The notes below the pieces were generated by a model. That model was not told the origin of the DNA. It did not search any database and was given only the letters and a program-made list of their open reading frames with translations. The position numbers and the translations under genes were made by a program. From assembly GCA_963819715.1 (NCBI GenBank), contig CAWFXE010000002.1:1178001-1242000 (forward strand): 64,000 bases of DNA, read 5' to 3'. The DNA comes from DASUPK01 sp963819715. GTDB lineage: Bacteria; Actinomycetota; Thermoleophilia; Solirubrobacterales; 70-9. Below are positions 43,001-51,764 of the stretch, one piece after another; position 1 is the first letter of the stretch, and every line of letters starts with the position of its first letter.

Positions 43001-44556
43001 AAGCGCTCGGACGGATAGCGTCCGTCGAGCATGTCGAGCACGTTCTCGAGCTGCTCGCGGGAGAGCTCGGCGAACGGCTGGGCGGAGCGAACGAGCTTTT
43101 CGACCTCGTCGATCTCCCACTCGTCCAGCGCGGCCATCGAGACGAGGTGCTGGGCGAGTACGTCGAGGGGGTTCTGCGGGATGACCGTCTCCTCGATCTC
43201 GCCGGTCCGCATCCGGCGAGCGACGACGGCGCACTCGAGCAGGTCGGCGCGGAACTTGGGGAAGATCCGGCCCTTCGAGACCTCGCCGAGTGTGTGTCCG
43301 GCGCGGCCGACGCGCTGCAGGCCGCGGGTGACTGACTTCGGCGATTCCACCTGGATGACCAGGTCCACGGCGCCCATGTCGATGCCGAGCTCCAGGGAAG
43401 AGGTGGCGACGAGGCAGGGGAGCTCGCCCGACTTGAGCAGCTCCTCGACCAGGGCGCGCTCCTCGTGGGAGAGGGAGCCGTGGTGGGCCCGGGCGATCTC
43501 GGGTGGCGCCTTGTCACCGTTCTTGGAGTTGCCCCCGTGCTCGGTGGCCGGCAGCTCCTCCTCGATCTCGTCGTTGTGCATCTCGTTGAGTCGCTTGGCG
43601 ATCCGCTCCGCTGCGCGGCGGTTGTTGACGAAGACGATGGTCGAGCTGTGCTCGCGCACCAGCCGCAGGAGCTCGGGATAGATCGCCGGCCAGATCGAGC
43701 GGGTGTTGGTCGCCGGATCGAGCGAGGCCTCGATGGGGCCGGGGTCGATCCTTTCGGGTGAGTGCTTTTGATCGGGATGCGGCGTCCTGCCCGTGTCGGC
43801 GCCATCCTGCCGCTTGTTGTCGAGCGGGCTCGGCTCCATCATGTCCTCGACCGGGACGACGATCTCGAGGTCGAGCTGCTTGGGCTCGGAGGCATCGACG
43901 ATCTCGCACTCGCGTCCCGCGCCCACGAGGAAGTCTCCGATCCGCTCCAGCGGCCGCTGGGTCGCCGAGAGCCCGATGCGCTGGACCGGGTTCTCGCCCA
44001 GGTGGTCGAGCCGTTCCAGTGTCAGCGCAAGATGCGAGCCCCGCTTCGAAGGTGCGACGGCGTGGATCTCGTCGACGATCACGGCCTCGACCCCTCCGAG
44101 GATCTCCCGGGCGCCCGAGCTGATCATCAGGTAGAGCGACTCCGGCGTGGTGATCAGGATGTCCGGCGGCTCCCGGCGCATCTTGCGGCGCTCGGACTGA
44201 GGCGTGTCCCCGGTGCGCAACGCGACCGAGACCGGCGCCCCGATTCCCTGCAATGGAGCCCTCAGGTTGCGCTCGATGTCGTAGGAGAGGGCCTTGAGCG
44301 GAGAGACGTAGACGATTCGGACGCCCGAGCCGAGTCGTTCGGGCTCACGCGCGAGGCTGTCGATCCCCCAGAGGAACGAGGCCAGGGTCTTGCCAGAGCC
44401 GGTCGGGGCGCAGATCAGCGTGTGCGCGCCCGAGGCGATCGCGGGCCAGCCGGCCGCCTGGGCGGGCGTGGCGGCCTCGAACGACGCCTCGAACCACTTC
44501 CTGACCGGCTCGGAGAAGGGCTCCAGGGGTGACTTTGGGGTCGTGGACGTACTCAT
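40051..44556 (-). CDS. lhr: Lhr-type large superfamily 2 helicase
   Basis: 1501 residues, matching the size of actinobacterial Lhr. The RecA-like core has Walker A CAPTGSGKT (residues 49-57), VSPLKALS, TTPESLY, DEIH box at 162-165 and SATQRPLERIG. Motif VI-like QRVGRAGHTLGE is present further on, followed by the Lhr-specific winged helix, beta-barrel and large C-terminal domain. Lhr translocates 3'-5' on single-stranded DNA and unwinds RNA:DNA hybrids; it is linked to repair. A strongly charged insertion rich in Asp, Pro and His lies in the region of about 255-300. ATG 44556 starts shortly before the conserved core. It forms an operon with nei. Confidence 0.94.
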   Translation of the reverse strand: MSTSTTPKSPLEPFSEPVRKWFEASFEAATPAQAAGWPAIASGAHTLICAPTGSGKTLASFLWGIDSLAREPERLGSGVRIVYVSPLKALSYDIERNLRAPLQGIGAPVSVALRTGDTPQSERRKMRREPPDILITTPESLYLMISSGAREILGGVEAVIVDEIHAVAPSKRGSHLALTLERLDHLGENPVQRIGLSATQRPLERIGDFLVGAGRECEIVDASEPKQLDLEIVVPVEDMMEPSPLDNKRQDGADTGRTPHPDQKHSPERIDPGPIEASLDPATNTRSIWPAIYPELLRLVREHSSTIVFVNNRRAAERIAKRLNEMHNDEIEEELPATEHGGNSKNGDKAPPEIARAHHGSLSHEERALVEELLKSGELPCLVATSSLELGIDMGAVDLVIQVESPKSVTRGLQRVGRAGHTLGEVSKGRIFPKFRADLLECAVVARRMRTGEIEETVIPQNPLDVLAQHLVSMAALDEWEIDEVEKLVRSAQPFAELSREQLENVLDMLDGRYPSERFAELRPRIVWDRTLGTMRGRPGARQLAVANAGTIPDRGLYGVHLPDGRRVGELDEEMVYEARPGQTFLLGASTWRIEEITRDRVIVTPAPGTPGAVPFWRGDGIGRPAELGRAIGAFSREAVNADPKKLAKENDLDKLAAQNLVNYLTEQQAATRVVPSDEAIVIERFRDEIGDWRLCVLSPFGGRVHAAWGLALAAKIRDDKDLEADAIWSDDGIVIHLPDADEPPPGDLVMIEPDELEDLVIRELSGSALFGARFRENASRSLLIPRAWPGKRTPLWQQRLKSQSLLEVARDFPRFPVILETYREVMRDVLDLPSLKDLLRDLHSRKITMVEVETPTASPFASSLLFDYVATYMYEGDTPNAERRAAALALDRDLLAELLGQEELRELIDPEALEEVERQLQQLTEAGLAKDRDGLQTILRRLGDLTAEECEKRTEEGYSAASMLEKLVKERRAAVVRIAGEERYIAAEDAGLYRDALGVPPPAGLPESFLEPVEDALVSLVRRYAASHVPFPTRQLADRYGVDPSSALKELERSGDVVRGELLPGGTSREWCESDVLRRLRRASLARLRKEVEATDQRELARFLPSWQNVDAHSRSGAGPDRLREALISLQGVALTPKTWERDVLPRRLGSYSPTWLDELCTSGELVWVGAGSLGRNDGKVALYFREDVRLAGPPPGNAKLDRPEGEIHDAIRERLSLGPCFWLDLLELEGSAEELHEALWDLTWSGEVTNDAFAPLRAPRLRAAQRSDRGGRRFARRRAAAAGTVIGRWSLSEPLFEGAPSAGPRTRALAELLLERHGIVTRETAIAEGIPGGFASIYGELQNLELLGTARRGYFVEGLGGAQFALPGAVERLRSMPRTDGELQVLAATDPANPYGATLSWPKLEGQRRAARTAGAYVMLRDGEPLLYVERGGKGILRLQKLADGEFIEALGALAEAAQAGQIEKLAVERVDGEPVIGSGLEAALIEAGFRRQPRKLVA

Positions 44557-44615
44557 GCCGAACCTACTGACCTTACCGATCGACCCACCCGGGCTCGAAC
44601 CGATATGAAGTCCCC

Positions 44616-45194
44616 GTGGCGCACGTCGTTCTCTTCCACCACGCCCAGGGTCTGCGACCCGACGTGCTGGCCTGGGGCGATTCGCTGCGCGACGCCGGGC
44701 ATGAGGTGGAGGCGCCGGACCTCTACGAGGGCCGGACCTTCGACCTGCTCGAGGATGGGATTGCGCATCGCGACGAACTCGGTGTCCCGACGCTGATGGC
44801 CCGCGCAGCGGCCTTCCTGGAGGGAGCACCGGACGAGCTGGTCTACGCCGGATTCTCCATGGGCGCCTCGACCGCGCACTACTTCGGAGTGATGAGGCCG
44901 GGGGCCCTAGCTCTCCTGCTGATGCACGGGACCGCACCCGCCGCCAGCCTCGGCGAGGCGCCCTGGCCCAGTGGTGTCCCGGGGCAACTCCACAAGAAGG
45001 CCGAGGATTCTCTGACGGACGAGGCCGGGCCGGCCGCGGCCGAGGAATCGGCCCGATCCGCCGGCGCGCAGTTCGACGTCTTCACCTACCCGGGCGAGGG
45101 TCACCTCTTCGCCGACCCGAACGGGCCGGACTACGACGCCGAGGCAGCCGGGCTCATGCTGGAGAGGGAGTTGGCCCTACTCGAGAGCCTCTGA
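44616..45194 (+). CDS. Dienelactone hydrolase-like alpha/beta hydrolase
   Basis: 192 residues with an alpha/beta-hydrolase fold of the DLH family: HVVLFHHAQGLRPDVLAWGD at the start, nucleophile elbow GFSMGAS (Ser replacing the Cys of classical dienelactone hydrolase) and the catalytic His in YPGEGHLFADPNGPDYD. A small ester or lactone is the likely substrate; identity unknown. The GTG start at 44616 has TATGAA 6 bases upstream, a weak -10. It is divergent from lhr. Confidence 0.83.
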   Translation: MAHVVLFHHAQGLRPDVLAWGDSLRDAGHEVEAPDLYEGRTFDLLEDGIAHRDELGVPTLMARAAAFLEGAPDELVYAGFSMGASTAHYFGVMRPGALALLLMHGTAPAASLGEAPWPSGVPGQLHKKAEDSLTDEAGPAAAEESARSAGAQFDVFTYPGEGHLFADPNGPDYDAEAAGLMLERELALLESL

Positions 45195-45218
45195 GAGGCA
45201 CCAGGTCGGGTTCTCGAG

Positions 45219-47375
45219 CTAGGAGCGGCCCTCGGCGCCGGCCGGCGCGACCCGCTCGACGTCCAGCCGCGGGAGTATCCGCTCCAGCCAGTCGGGGATC
45301 CACCAGTTCCGCTTGCCAAGTAGCTGCATCACCGCAGGCACGAGCACCATCCGGACGATCGTTGCGTCCAGGAAGATCGCGGAGGCCAACCCGATCCCGA
45401 ACAGCTTGAGGAAGACCTGGCTCGAGGTCACGAAGGCGAGGAAGACGACCACCATGATCGCGGCGGCCGCCGTGATCACCCGGGCGGTCTTCGCGAGGCC
45501 CTCCGCCACAGCCCGCCGCGTGTCCCCGTCCTTCAGGTACTCCTCCCGGATCCGCGAGATCAGGAAGACCTCGTAGTCCATCGAGAGGCCGAAGAGGATC
45601 GCGAACATCATCACCGGCATGAAGGGCGCGACCGGGACCTCGTGGTCGATGCCGATCAGGTTGCTGAAGCCACCGCCCTTGGCCGCGAGGGTCATCACCC
45701 CGTAGGCGGCGGAGACCGAAAGCAGGTTCATCACTCCCGCCTTCAACGAGATGAACGGCGAGTGAAATGCGACCAGCAGAAGCAGGAAGGAGAGGCCGAC
45801 CACCCCGGCGATGAAGAGCGGCATGCGGTCCGTCATGTAGGTGCTCTGGTCCTCGAGCGCCGCCGTGACGCCTCCGATCTTGACGTCGATCCCAGAGCTG
45901 CCCACGGCGTTCGGGACGGTGTCGTCGCGCAGCCGCTTGACGAGATCGGAGGTCGCCTCGTCCTGGGGTGAGCTCTTGGGCACGACGGTGATCAGGGCGG
46001 CGTCACCGGCGGAGTTGAGCCTGATCGGAGAGACGAACGCCACGTCCGAATCGGAGCGGATCTGATTCGCGAGATTGTCCATCGCCGGCTTCTGAGACGG
46101 GCTCGACAGCGTGGCGGCAACGACCACCGGCCCGTTCGTGCCCGGGCCGAAGCCCTCGGCGGTCAGGTCGTAGCCCTGGCGGGTCATCGAGCCGGGCGGG
46201 TCGTTGCCGGCGTCGGGGAATCCGAGCCGCATGCCGAGGGCGGGCGCGGCGAGCGCGAGCAGCACCGCCGTAGCCGCGATGGCGGCCAGCCAGGGACGCT
46301 TCTGGACCCCGTGGGCCCAGCGCAGGGCTGGGGATTCCTTGCCCGCATCGGTCATCAACCTGCTCCGCCTGCCAAGCAGCGGGATGCGCAGGCGGTCGAC
46401 CCTCGGGCCGAGGTAGGAAAGCAGCGCCGGCAGCAGAGTGATCGAGGCGAGCATCATCACGAGGACCGCGATGGCCGCGGAGAGCGCCACGCCGTACATG
46501 TAGGAGAGCCCCGTGAGGAAGAGGCCCAGCACCGCGATCACCACGGTGGAGCCGGCGATGATCACGCTTCGGCCGGCGGTGGTGACCGCCTCCACCACCG
46601 CGTCGTGACGGTCCTTGCCATCCCCCAATGCCGACCGGAAGCGGGTGAGGACGAGCAGGGAGTAGTCGATGCCGACGCCGATTCCGATCAGGCCCGAGAC
46701 CGCGGTGGTCCAATCGGGGACGTCGATCACGTTGGCCAGCAGCGGGATCAGGCCGCCTGACGAGATCCCAAGACCGATGAGTGCGATCGCCAGCGGCAGA
46801 CCGGCCGCCACCACCGAGCCGAAGGCGATCAGCAGCACGATCGCGGCGCCGAAGAAACCGACTCCCTCCGGGCTTGACTGCTCCTCCGCCCGATTGATGG
46901 GATCGCCGCCCAGCTTGATCTCCAGGCCGTTGCCGTCGTGGGACTGGGCCGCGTCGATCAGCTGCGTGCCCTCGTCCTTGGTGACGTCCCAGCCCGGCAC
47001 CGTCAGGGGAAGGTTCGTCGTACCGATCTGACCGTTTTGAGAAACGCGGATCTGGGTGTGACCGGCGATGTTCTTGACCTTCTCCGCGTCAGCGAGGAAC
47101 TGGTTGACGCGGCGCTGGACCGCGGGACTCCGGGCGCCGGCCGGGTCCTTCCAGGTGACGGTCACCTCCTGACCGGAGTAGCCACCGAAGCGCTGCTCCG
47201 TGATGTCGCTGGCCGCCTTCGAATCCGAGCCCGGGGTGTTGTAGTTGGCGTTGAACTCGCCCTTGAGGGCGCCGCCGACCCCGATGATCACGATCGCGGC
47301 GACGATCCAGCCGACGACCATCCGGCCCCGGCGGCGATAGGCGATGTCGGCGAGACGGGTTAGGCGACGCGTCAT
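45219..47375 (-). CDS. MMPL/RND-family transporter
   Basis: 718 residues with about 11-12 transmembrane helices in two sets and two large extracellular loops (residues about 35-180 and 380-530). MMPL landmarks include the opening ADIAYRRRGRMVVGWIVAAIVIIGVGGAL, GIGVGIDYSLLVLTRFRSAL and the second copy LFGLSMDYEVFLISRIREEYLKDGDTRRAVAEGL, with the proton-relay Asp-Tyr in each. In actinobacteria such proteins export lipids, glycolipids or drugs. It lies next to the dTDP-sugar operon on the same strand, so an envelope role is plausible. The start has TAGAAC 6 bases upstream. Confidence 0.92.
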   Translation of the reverse strand: MTRRLTRLADIAYRRRGRMVVGWIVAAIVIIGVGGALKGEFNANYNTPGSDSKAASDITEQRFGGYSGQEVTVTWKDPAGARSPAVQRRVNQFLADAEKVKNIAGHTQIRVSQNGQIGTTNLPLTVPGWDVTKDEGTQLIDAAQSHDGNGLEIKLGGDPINRAEEQSSPEGVGFFGAAIVLLIAFGSVVAAGLPLAIALIGLGISSGGLIPLLANVIDVPDWTTAVSGLIGIGVGIDYSLLVLTRFRSALGDGKDRHDAVVEAVTTAGRSVIIAGSTVVIAVLGLFLTGLSYMYGVALSAAIAVLVMMLASITLLPALLSYLGPRVDRLRIPLLGRRSRLMTDAGKESPALRWAHGVQKRPWLAAIAATAVLLALAAPALGMRLGFPDAGNDPPGSMTRQGYDLTAEGFGPGTNGPVVVAATLSSPSQKPAMDNLANQIRSDSDVAFVSPIRLNSAGDAALITVVPKSSPQDEATSDLVKRLRDDTVPNAVGSSGIDVKIGGVTAALEDQSTYMTDRMPLFIAGVVGLSFLLLLVAFHSPFISLKAGVMNLLSVSAAYGVMTLAAKGGGFSNLIGIDHEVPVAPFMPVMMFAILFGLSMDYEVFLISRIREEYLKDGDTRRAVAEGLAKTARVITAAAAIMVVVFLAFVTSSQVFLKLFGIGLASAIFLDATIVRMVLVPAVMQLLGKRNWWIPDWLERILPRLDVERVAPAGAEGRS

Positions 47376-47426
47376 CGTTGCGTTCTAGCAAGACGCCCTC
47401 GCCGGCGTCTTCTTCAAACGTGCTCT

Positions 47427-48425
47427 CTACTTCAGGGCCTTGCCGTATTGCTTCTCGTAGTAGGAGCGGTAGTCGCCGGAGCGAATCGGCGCCCACCAGT
47501 CCTCGTTCTCGCGGTACCAGTGGACGGTCCGCTCGATGCCCTCGTCGAAGCCGACCGCCGCCTTCCAGCCGAGCTGCTCGAGGCGGGCCGCGGAGAGGGA
47601 GTAGCGGCGATCGTGGCCGGGGCGGTCCTTCACGTACTCGATCAAGGACTCGTCGCGATCGGTGAGGGCGAGGATTCGCTTGATGACCTCGATGTTGGGA
47701 AGCTCGTCGGGGCCGCCGACGTTGTAGATGTTGCCCGGCTCGCCGCTCTCGAGAACCGCGTCGACCGCGGTGCAGCAATCCTCGACGTAGAGCCAGTTGC
47801 GGATCTGCATGCCGTCGCCGTAGACGGGGAGCGGGTCGCCGGCGAGGGCGTTCAGGATGCAGAGCGGGATCAGCTTCTCGGGGTACTGGTACGGGCCGTA
47901 GTTGTTCGAGGCCCGCATGATCAGCGCCTCGGCGCCGTAGGTGCGCGCGAAGGCCCAGACCATCAGGTCGCCCCCGGCTTTGGAGGCGGAGTATGGGGAG
48001 GAGGGGGCCAGTGGCGACTCCTCGGTGGCCGAGCCCATGTCGAAGTCGCCGTAGACCTCGTCGGTGGAGAACTGCAGGTAACGGACCCCGGCGTCCCGCG
48101 CCGCCTCGAGCAGGACGAAGGTGCCGAAGACGTCGGTGATGATGAAGTCGCCCGGGGCCTCGATCGAGCGGTCCACGTGCGTCTCCGCCGCGAAGTTGAC
48201 CACCGCGTCCACGCCTTCGACCGCAGCCCGGGCAGCGTCGCGGTCGGCGATGTCGGCCTCGATGAGCTCGAACCGGTCCTCGGGGAGTCCGGCGAGGTTC
48301 TCGCGGCGGCCCGCGTAGGTCAGCTTGTCGAGGACGCGAACGGAGTCCCCCGGATTGCTCTCGAGGCGGAGCCTCACGTAATTCGAGCCGATGAAGCCGG
48401 CGCCGCCGGTGACCAGGAGCTTCAT
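47427..48425 (-). CDS. rmlB: dTDP-glucose 4,6-dehydratase
   Basis: 332 residues. Extended SDR with Rossmann motif VTGGAGFIGSNYVRL, NFAAETHVDRSIE, FSTDEVYGD (Thr, Asp and Glu catalytic triad) and YSASKAGGD (YxxxK). It converts dTDP-glucose into dTDP-4-keto-6-deoxyglucose, the branch point for rhamnose and other deoxysugars of the envelope. Third gene of an rmlA-rmlD-rmlB operon; start ATG 48425 overlaps the rmlD stop by four bases. Confidence 0.95.
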   Translation of the reverse strand: MKLLVTGGAGFIGSNYVRLRLESNPGDSVRVLDKLTYAGRRENLAGLPEDRFELIEADIADRDAARAAVEGVDAVVNFAAETHVDRSIEAPGDFIITDVFGTFVLLEAARDAGVRYLQFSTDEVYGDFDMGSATEESPLAPSSPYSASKAGGDLMVWAFARTYGAEALIMRASNNYGPYQYPEKLIPLCILNALAGDPLPVYGDGMQIRNWLYVEDCCTAVDAVLESGEPGNIYNVGGPDELPNIEVIKRILALTDRDESLIEYVKDRPGHDRRYSLSAARLEQLGWKAAVGFDEGIERTVHWYRENEDWWAPIRSGDYRSYYEKQYGKALK

Positions 48426-49423
48426 GCGGCGTCCTGCCCCTCGTCCCCGGAGTCCCCGGTGGGCACCTCGTTCTCGCCGGTGATCTCCTCGCCGTCGGCC
48501 TCGCGCTCCTCGCGCTCGCGGCGGGTCCAGTCGAGCATGGGCTGGCGGCGTGAGGAGCTCGAGCGTTGCTTCTTCGGCGCCTCCTCCTCGACGTGTCCCC
48601 GCCGTGCGAGGTAGTCGGAGAGACCGCGTTGCCAGGGAGGCAGGTCTATCGGCGTGGTGCGCCGGCTGATCAGGACGGAGTTGGCCGGGCGCTTCGCGGG
48701 TCGCTCCATCATGTCGGTCGTCGTCGCCATCACGCGAGTCACCACCTCGCTCTGCCGGAAGATCTCCAGCGCGAACTCGTACCAGGAGCAGCTGCCCTCG
48801 CCGGCCATGTGATGGATGCCGTATGCGCCGGTGTCGATCAGCCGGAGCAGGCCGACCGCCAGGTGGCCGGTGTAGGTGGGGCAGCCGACCTGGTCGTGGA
48901 CGACCACGACCGGGCCGCCGCCCTGGCCAAGCCGCAGCATCGTCTCGACGAAATTCCCACCGTGCGGTCCGAAGAGCCACGATGTGCGGACGATGAAGCT
49001 CCGCCCGTTGACGAGCGACGTCGCCCGCTCCCCCGCGAGCTTCGTGCGCCCATAGGCGTTGATGGGGTCGGGATCGTCGGATTCCCCATATGGGCCCCCC
49101 GTGCCGTTGAAGACGTAGTCGGTCGAGGGGAGGATGACCTGGGCGCCGACCTTGGCCGCGGCGTCCGCGACGAAGCCGGCTCCCTGGGCGTTGATCACGG
49201 AGGCGTCGTGCTCGGATTCCTCCGCGCCGTCGACGTTGGTCCACGCCGCACAGTTGATGACGGCCCCGGGCCGCTCGCGCGTGATCAGCCGCTCCACACG
49301 GGCCGGATCCGTGACGTCGAGGTCGTCGTGTGTCATCGCCACCACCTGGTGGCGCATGTCCTCGGCGACCCTCACCACGTCGTGGCCGAGCATTCCCCCG
49401 GCTCCTGTGACAAGGACCTTCAC
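48422..49423 (-). CDS. rmlD: dTDP-4-dehydrorhamnose reductase with charged C-terminal extension
   Basis: 333 residues, the first about 278 being a normal RmlD: VTGAGGMLGHDVVRVAED, INCAAWTNVDGAEE, STDYVFNG, YGRTKLAGE (YxxxK) and a C-terminal RRTTPIDLPPWQRGLSDYL. It makes dTDP-L-rhamnose with NADPH. The last 55 residues are an extra, very polar extension (APKKQRSSSSRR, then an acidic EEREADGEEITGENE) with no recognisable domain. It overlaps both neighbours by four bases. No RmlC epimerase gene is present in the operon. Confidence 0.92.
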   Translation of the reverse strand: MKVLVTGAGGMLGHDVVRVAEDMRHQVVAMTHDDLDVTDPARVERLITRERPGAVINCAAWTNVDGAEESEHDASVINAQGAGFVADAAAKVGAQVILPSTDYVFNGTGGPYGESDDPDPINAYGRTKLAGERATSLVNGRSFIVRTSWLFGPHGGNFVETMLRLGQGGGPVVVVHDQVGCPTYTGHLAVGLLRLIDTGAYGIHHMAGEGSCSWYEFALEIFRQSEVVTRVMATTTDMMERPAKRPANSVLISRRTTPIDLPPWQRGLSDYLARRGHVEEEAPKKQRSSSSRRQPMLDWTRREREEREADGEEITGENEVPTGDSGDEGQDAA

Positions 49424-50496
49424 GGGATCGAGATGTCCGCGTTGTCGCCGACGAGGAAGCGCAGGGTCTTGGGCATGCCCTCGCTACGGCTCAGGCTGAC
49501 GTTCTTGCCCAGCAGGCTCGCCTCCATGCGGGCGTGCAGGTCCCTGATGCTGGATCCGGCGAGGACGATGGAGTGCTCGACCTCAGAGCCGGTGATCACC
49601 ACGTTGCGGTCGATCGCGGTGTACGGACCGATGTACGAGTCCGAGATCTGGGCGCCGGCGCCGATGATGGCGGGGCCGCGGACGACGGTTCGCTCGAGCT
49701 TCGCTCCCTCCTCGATCACGACCCGCCCTTCGACGCGCGAGGCGTCGTCGAGGTCGCCGTCGATGCGCCGCTCGATGTCCTCCAGCACGAGCCGGTTGGC
49801 CTCCAGCATGTCCTCGAGCTTCCCGGTGTCCTTCCACCAGCCCTTGACGATGTGGGGCTCGACCCGGCGGTCGGACTCGATCAGCCTGTCGATCGCGTCG
49901 GTGATCTCAAGCTCGCCGCGGGCGGATGGCTCGATCGCGTGTGCGGCCTCGAAGATCGAGGGAGTGAACATGTAGACACCGACCAGCGCGAGGTCGCTCG
50001 GCGGGTCCTTCGGCTTCTCCACCAGGCGGACGACGCGGTCGCCGTTGAGCTCCGCCACGCCGTAGGAGGAGGGGTCCTCGACCTGGGTGAGCAGGATCAG
50101 CGCGTCAGGCTCGGAGCGCCGGAACGTCTCCGCGAGCTCGACGATTCCGTCGCGCAGCAGGTTGTCGCCGAGGTACATGACGAAGGGGCTCTGCCCCAGA
50201 AACTCCTCCGCGGTGAGCAGGGCGTGGGCCAGGCCGAGCGGCGCCTCCTGCTCGATGTAGGTGATCGAGGCGCCGAAGGCGGAGCCGTCGCCGGCCGCCT
50301 GCCTGATCTCCTCGCCGGTCTCGGGCGCGATGATGATGCCGATCTCGGTGATTCCGGCCTCGACCAGCGCTTCGATCCCGTAGAAGAGGACGGGCTTGTT
50401 GGCCACGGGGACGAGCTGCTTGGCCGACGTATGGGTGATCGGGCGCAGTCGCGTGCCCGCTCCTCCCGAGAGGATCAGCCCTTTCAGGTTCTCCAT
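49420..50496 (-). CDS. rmlA: Glucose-1-phosphate thymidylyltransferase, long form with left-handed beta-helix
   Basis: 358 residues. Nucleotidyltransferase motif LILSGGAGTRLRPITHTSAKQLVPVANKP, then YLGDNLLRDGI with the metal Asp and a KGWWKDTGKLEDMLEANR segment, followed by a C-terminal hexapeptide-repeat region (VEGRVVIEEGAKLERTVVRGPAIIGAGAQISDSYIGPYTAI). This long form is common in actinobacteria and archaea. It makes dTDP-glucose, the first step of the pathway completed by rmlB and rmlD. ATG 50496 is chosen; TAGCCT lies 10 bases upstream at 50507-50512. Confidence 0.93.
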   Translation of the reverse strand: MENLKGLILSGGAGTRLRPITHTSAKQLVPVANKPVLFYGIEALVEAGITEIGIIIAPETGEEIRQAAGDGSAFGASITYIEQEAPLGLAHALLTAEEFLGQSPFVMYLGDNLLRDGIVELAETFRRSEPDALILLTQVEDPSSYGVAELNGDRVVRLVEKPKDPPSDLALVGVYMFTPSIFEAAHAIEPSARGELEITDAIDRLIESDRRVEPHIVKGWWKDTGKLEDMLEANRLVLEDIERRIDGDLDDASRVEGRVVIEEGAKLERTVVRGPAIIGAGAQISDSYIGPYTAIDRNVVITGSEVEHSIVLAGSSIRDLHARMEASLLGKNVSLSRSEGMPKTLRFLVGDNADISIP

Positions 50497-50524
50497 CGCG
50501 CGGGGGAGGCTAAACGAGGGGCCC

Positions 50525-50558
50525 AAAAAACCGAGCAGGACCCCTGACGATCCAGGTC
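50525..50558 (-). terminator. Intrinsic terminator of the RTX-repeat gene
   Basis: On the minus strand a hairpin (arms within 50539-50546 and 50553-50558) is followed by a run of six T (50525-50530). It separates the RTX gene from the rml operon. Confidence 0.6.
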
Positions 50559-51180
50559 AGTGAGGCTTCGACGGGTTCTTGTGATTGCTGAACTCGCAGT
50601 GGCGCCCTCTCGGATCGATCGCATCCTTGCGGAGGACATCGCCGCCCCCATCCCCGCAGGAAATGAAGGCGTCCCTGATCCCGTCGAGCGTCTGCAGGTT
50701 GTCGCGCCCGCGTCCGCCCTTGTAGACGTCGGCTCCCCCACGGCCCCGGAGGGAGTCCCTGCCGTTGTTGCCCTTCAGGATGTCGTTGCCATTTCCTCCG
50801 ATCAGCGTGTCGTTGCCGCGGCCGCCGATCATCAGGGCGCCGATGCCCACCGTCTCGGCAACCTTGACGGTGTCATCGCGATCGCGGACGTCGATGATGA
50901 TGCTGCTCACGAAGTTCTGCCTGCACATGCCGACGCCGTTGATCAGCTCGCAGGGACCGCCGGTGATCGAGATCGGGTTGGCGTCGAGGTCGGTGAACGT
51001 GTATGTCCCAACGGTGCCCCCGAGCAGGCTGCCCGTCCCGACCTGCACGTCGTTCAATTCGCCCTGGTCGGCGGTGTAGATGAGGACTCCGCCGCCGCTG
51101 AACAGGCTCGACGCCTGCGCGGTCCCCGCGCCCAGCAGCATCGTCCCCGCAATCGTCAAAGCCAGTGCGATCCTTCGCAT
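50557..51180 (-). CDS. Secreted calcium-binding (RTX nonapeptide-repeat) protein
   Basis: 207 residues. Signal peptide at 1-23 (MRRIALALTIAGTMLLGAGTAQA), a beta-rich middle (residues 25-115) with two Cys, and RTX-type repeats at about 118-165 (GGRGNDTLIGGNGNDILKG, GRGGADVYKGG), which fold into a calcium-bound parallel beta-roll. A Cys-containing C-terminal segment (ISCGDGGGDVLRKDAIDPRGRHCE) is typical of small Thermoleophilia RTX proteins and may form a disulfide. Likely structural or surface-associated; no toxin domain is present. Confidence 0.87.
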   Translation of the reverse strand: MRRIALALTIAGTMLLGAGTAQASSLFSGGGVLIYTADQGELNDVQVGTGSLLGGTVGTYTFTDLDANPISITGGPCELINGVGMCRQNFVSSIIIDVRDRDDTVKVAETVGIGALMIGGRGNDTLIGGNGNDILKGNNGRDSLRGRGGADVYKGGRGRDNLQTLDGIRDAFISCGDGGGDVLRKDAIDPRGRHCEFSNHKNPSKPH

Positions 51181-51293
51181 CGGATTCCCCGTTTCGTTAT
51201 TGGCGTCCAGGCCGGCGAGGATTCTCCCACTTTCCAGGGGAAAAGATCCTCGAAATTGGGTGGTGCAAGCCGCCACCCAGTTTTTGCGGACGA

Positions 51294-51764
51294 TTAGTAG
51301 ATGCCGCCGAGCTTCCGGTGGTCCCAGGTTGCGACCCGCTTCGGATGGAAGTGGATCGCGACGCGCTTCGGCGCCTGCGCCTGCAGGGCGGCGGCCGCGT
51401 CACCCTCGACGGAGTCGATGCCATCGGAGTAGCGGACGGTCAGGTCCTTCGCGAAGTCGACTATTCGGTCGACGTCCCTGATCAGCTCGGCCTCTGCCTC
51501 GATCTGAACGCCGCGGAGCTCCCCGTACTCGACCCCGGTCTCGATCAGAAGCGTCGCCCGCGGGTCGCGCTCCAGGTTCTTGACCTTCTGCGACTTGGCG
51601 TAGGTCCAGATCCAGATCGCGCCGTCGCGCGGCACGTACCAGAGGGGCATCGAGTGCGGCCAGCCACGCGGGCCGAACGAGGAGACGATGACGATGCGCT
51701 CGGCATCGATCAGCTCCGCGAGCTCCTCGTCGGTGAGCTTTATCTGGTCACGGCGGGAGGGCAT
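51294..51764 (-). CDS. Pyridoxamine-5'-phosphate-oxidase-fold protein (F420- or FMN-binding)
   Basis: 156 residues. Split beta-barrel family with the pattern LTDEELAELIDAERIVIVSSFGPRGWPHSMPLWYVPRDGAIWIWTYAKSQKVKNLERDPRATLLIE. Actinobacterial relatives use F420H2 or FMN, or bind heme. Cofactor cannot be assigned. ATG 51764 shares its first base with the stop of the penicillin acylase gene, so the two are co-translated. Confidence 0.83.
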   Translation of the reverse strand: MPSRRDQIKLTDEELAELIDAERIVIVSSFGPRGWPHSMPLWYVPRDGAIWIWTYAKSQKVKNLERDPRATLLIETGVEYGELRGVQIEAEAELIRDVDRIVDFAKDLTVRYSDGIDSVEGDAAAALQAQAPKRVAIHFHPKRVATWDHRKLGGIY

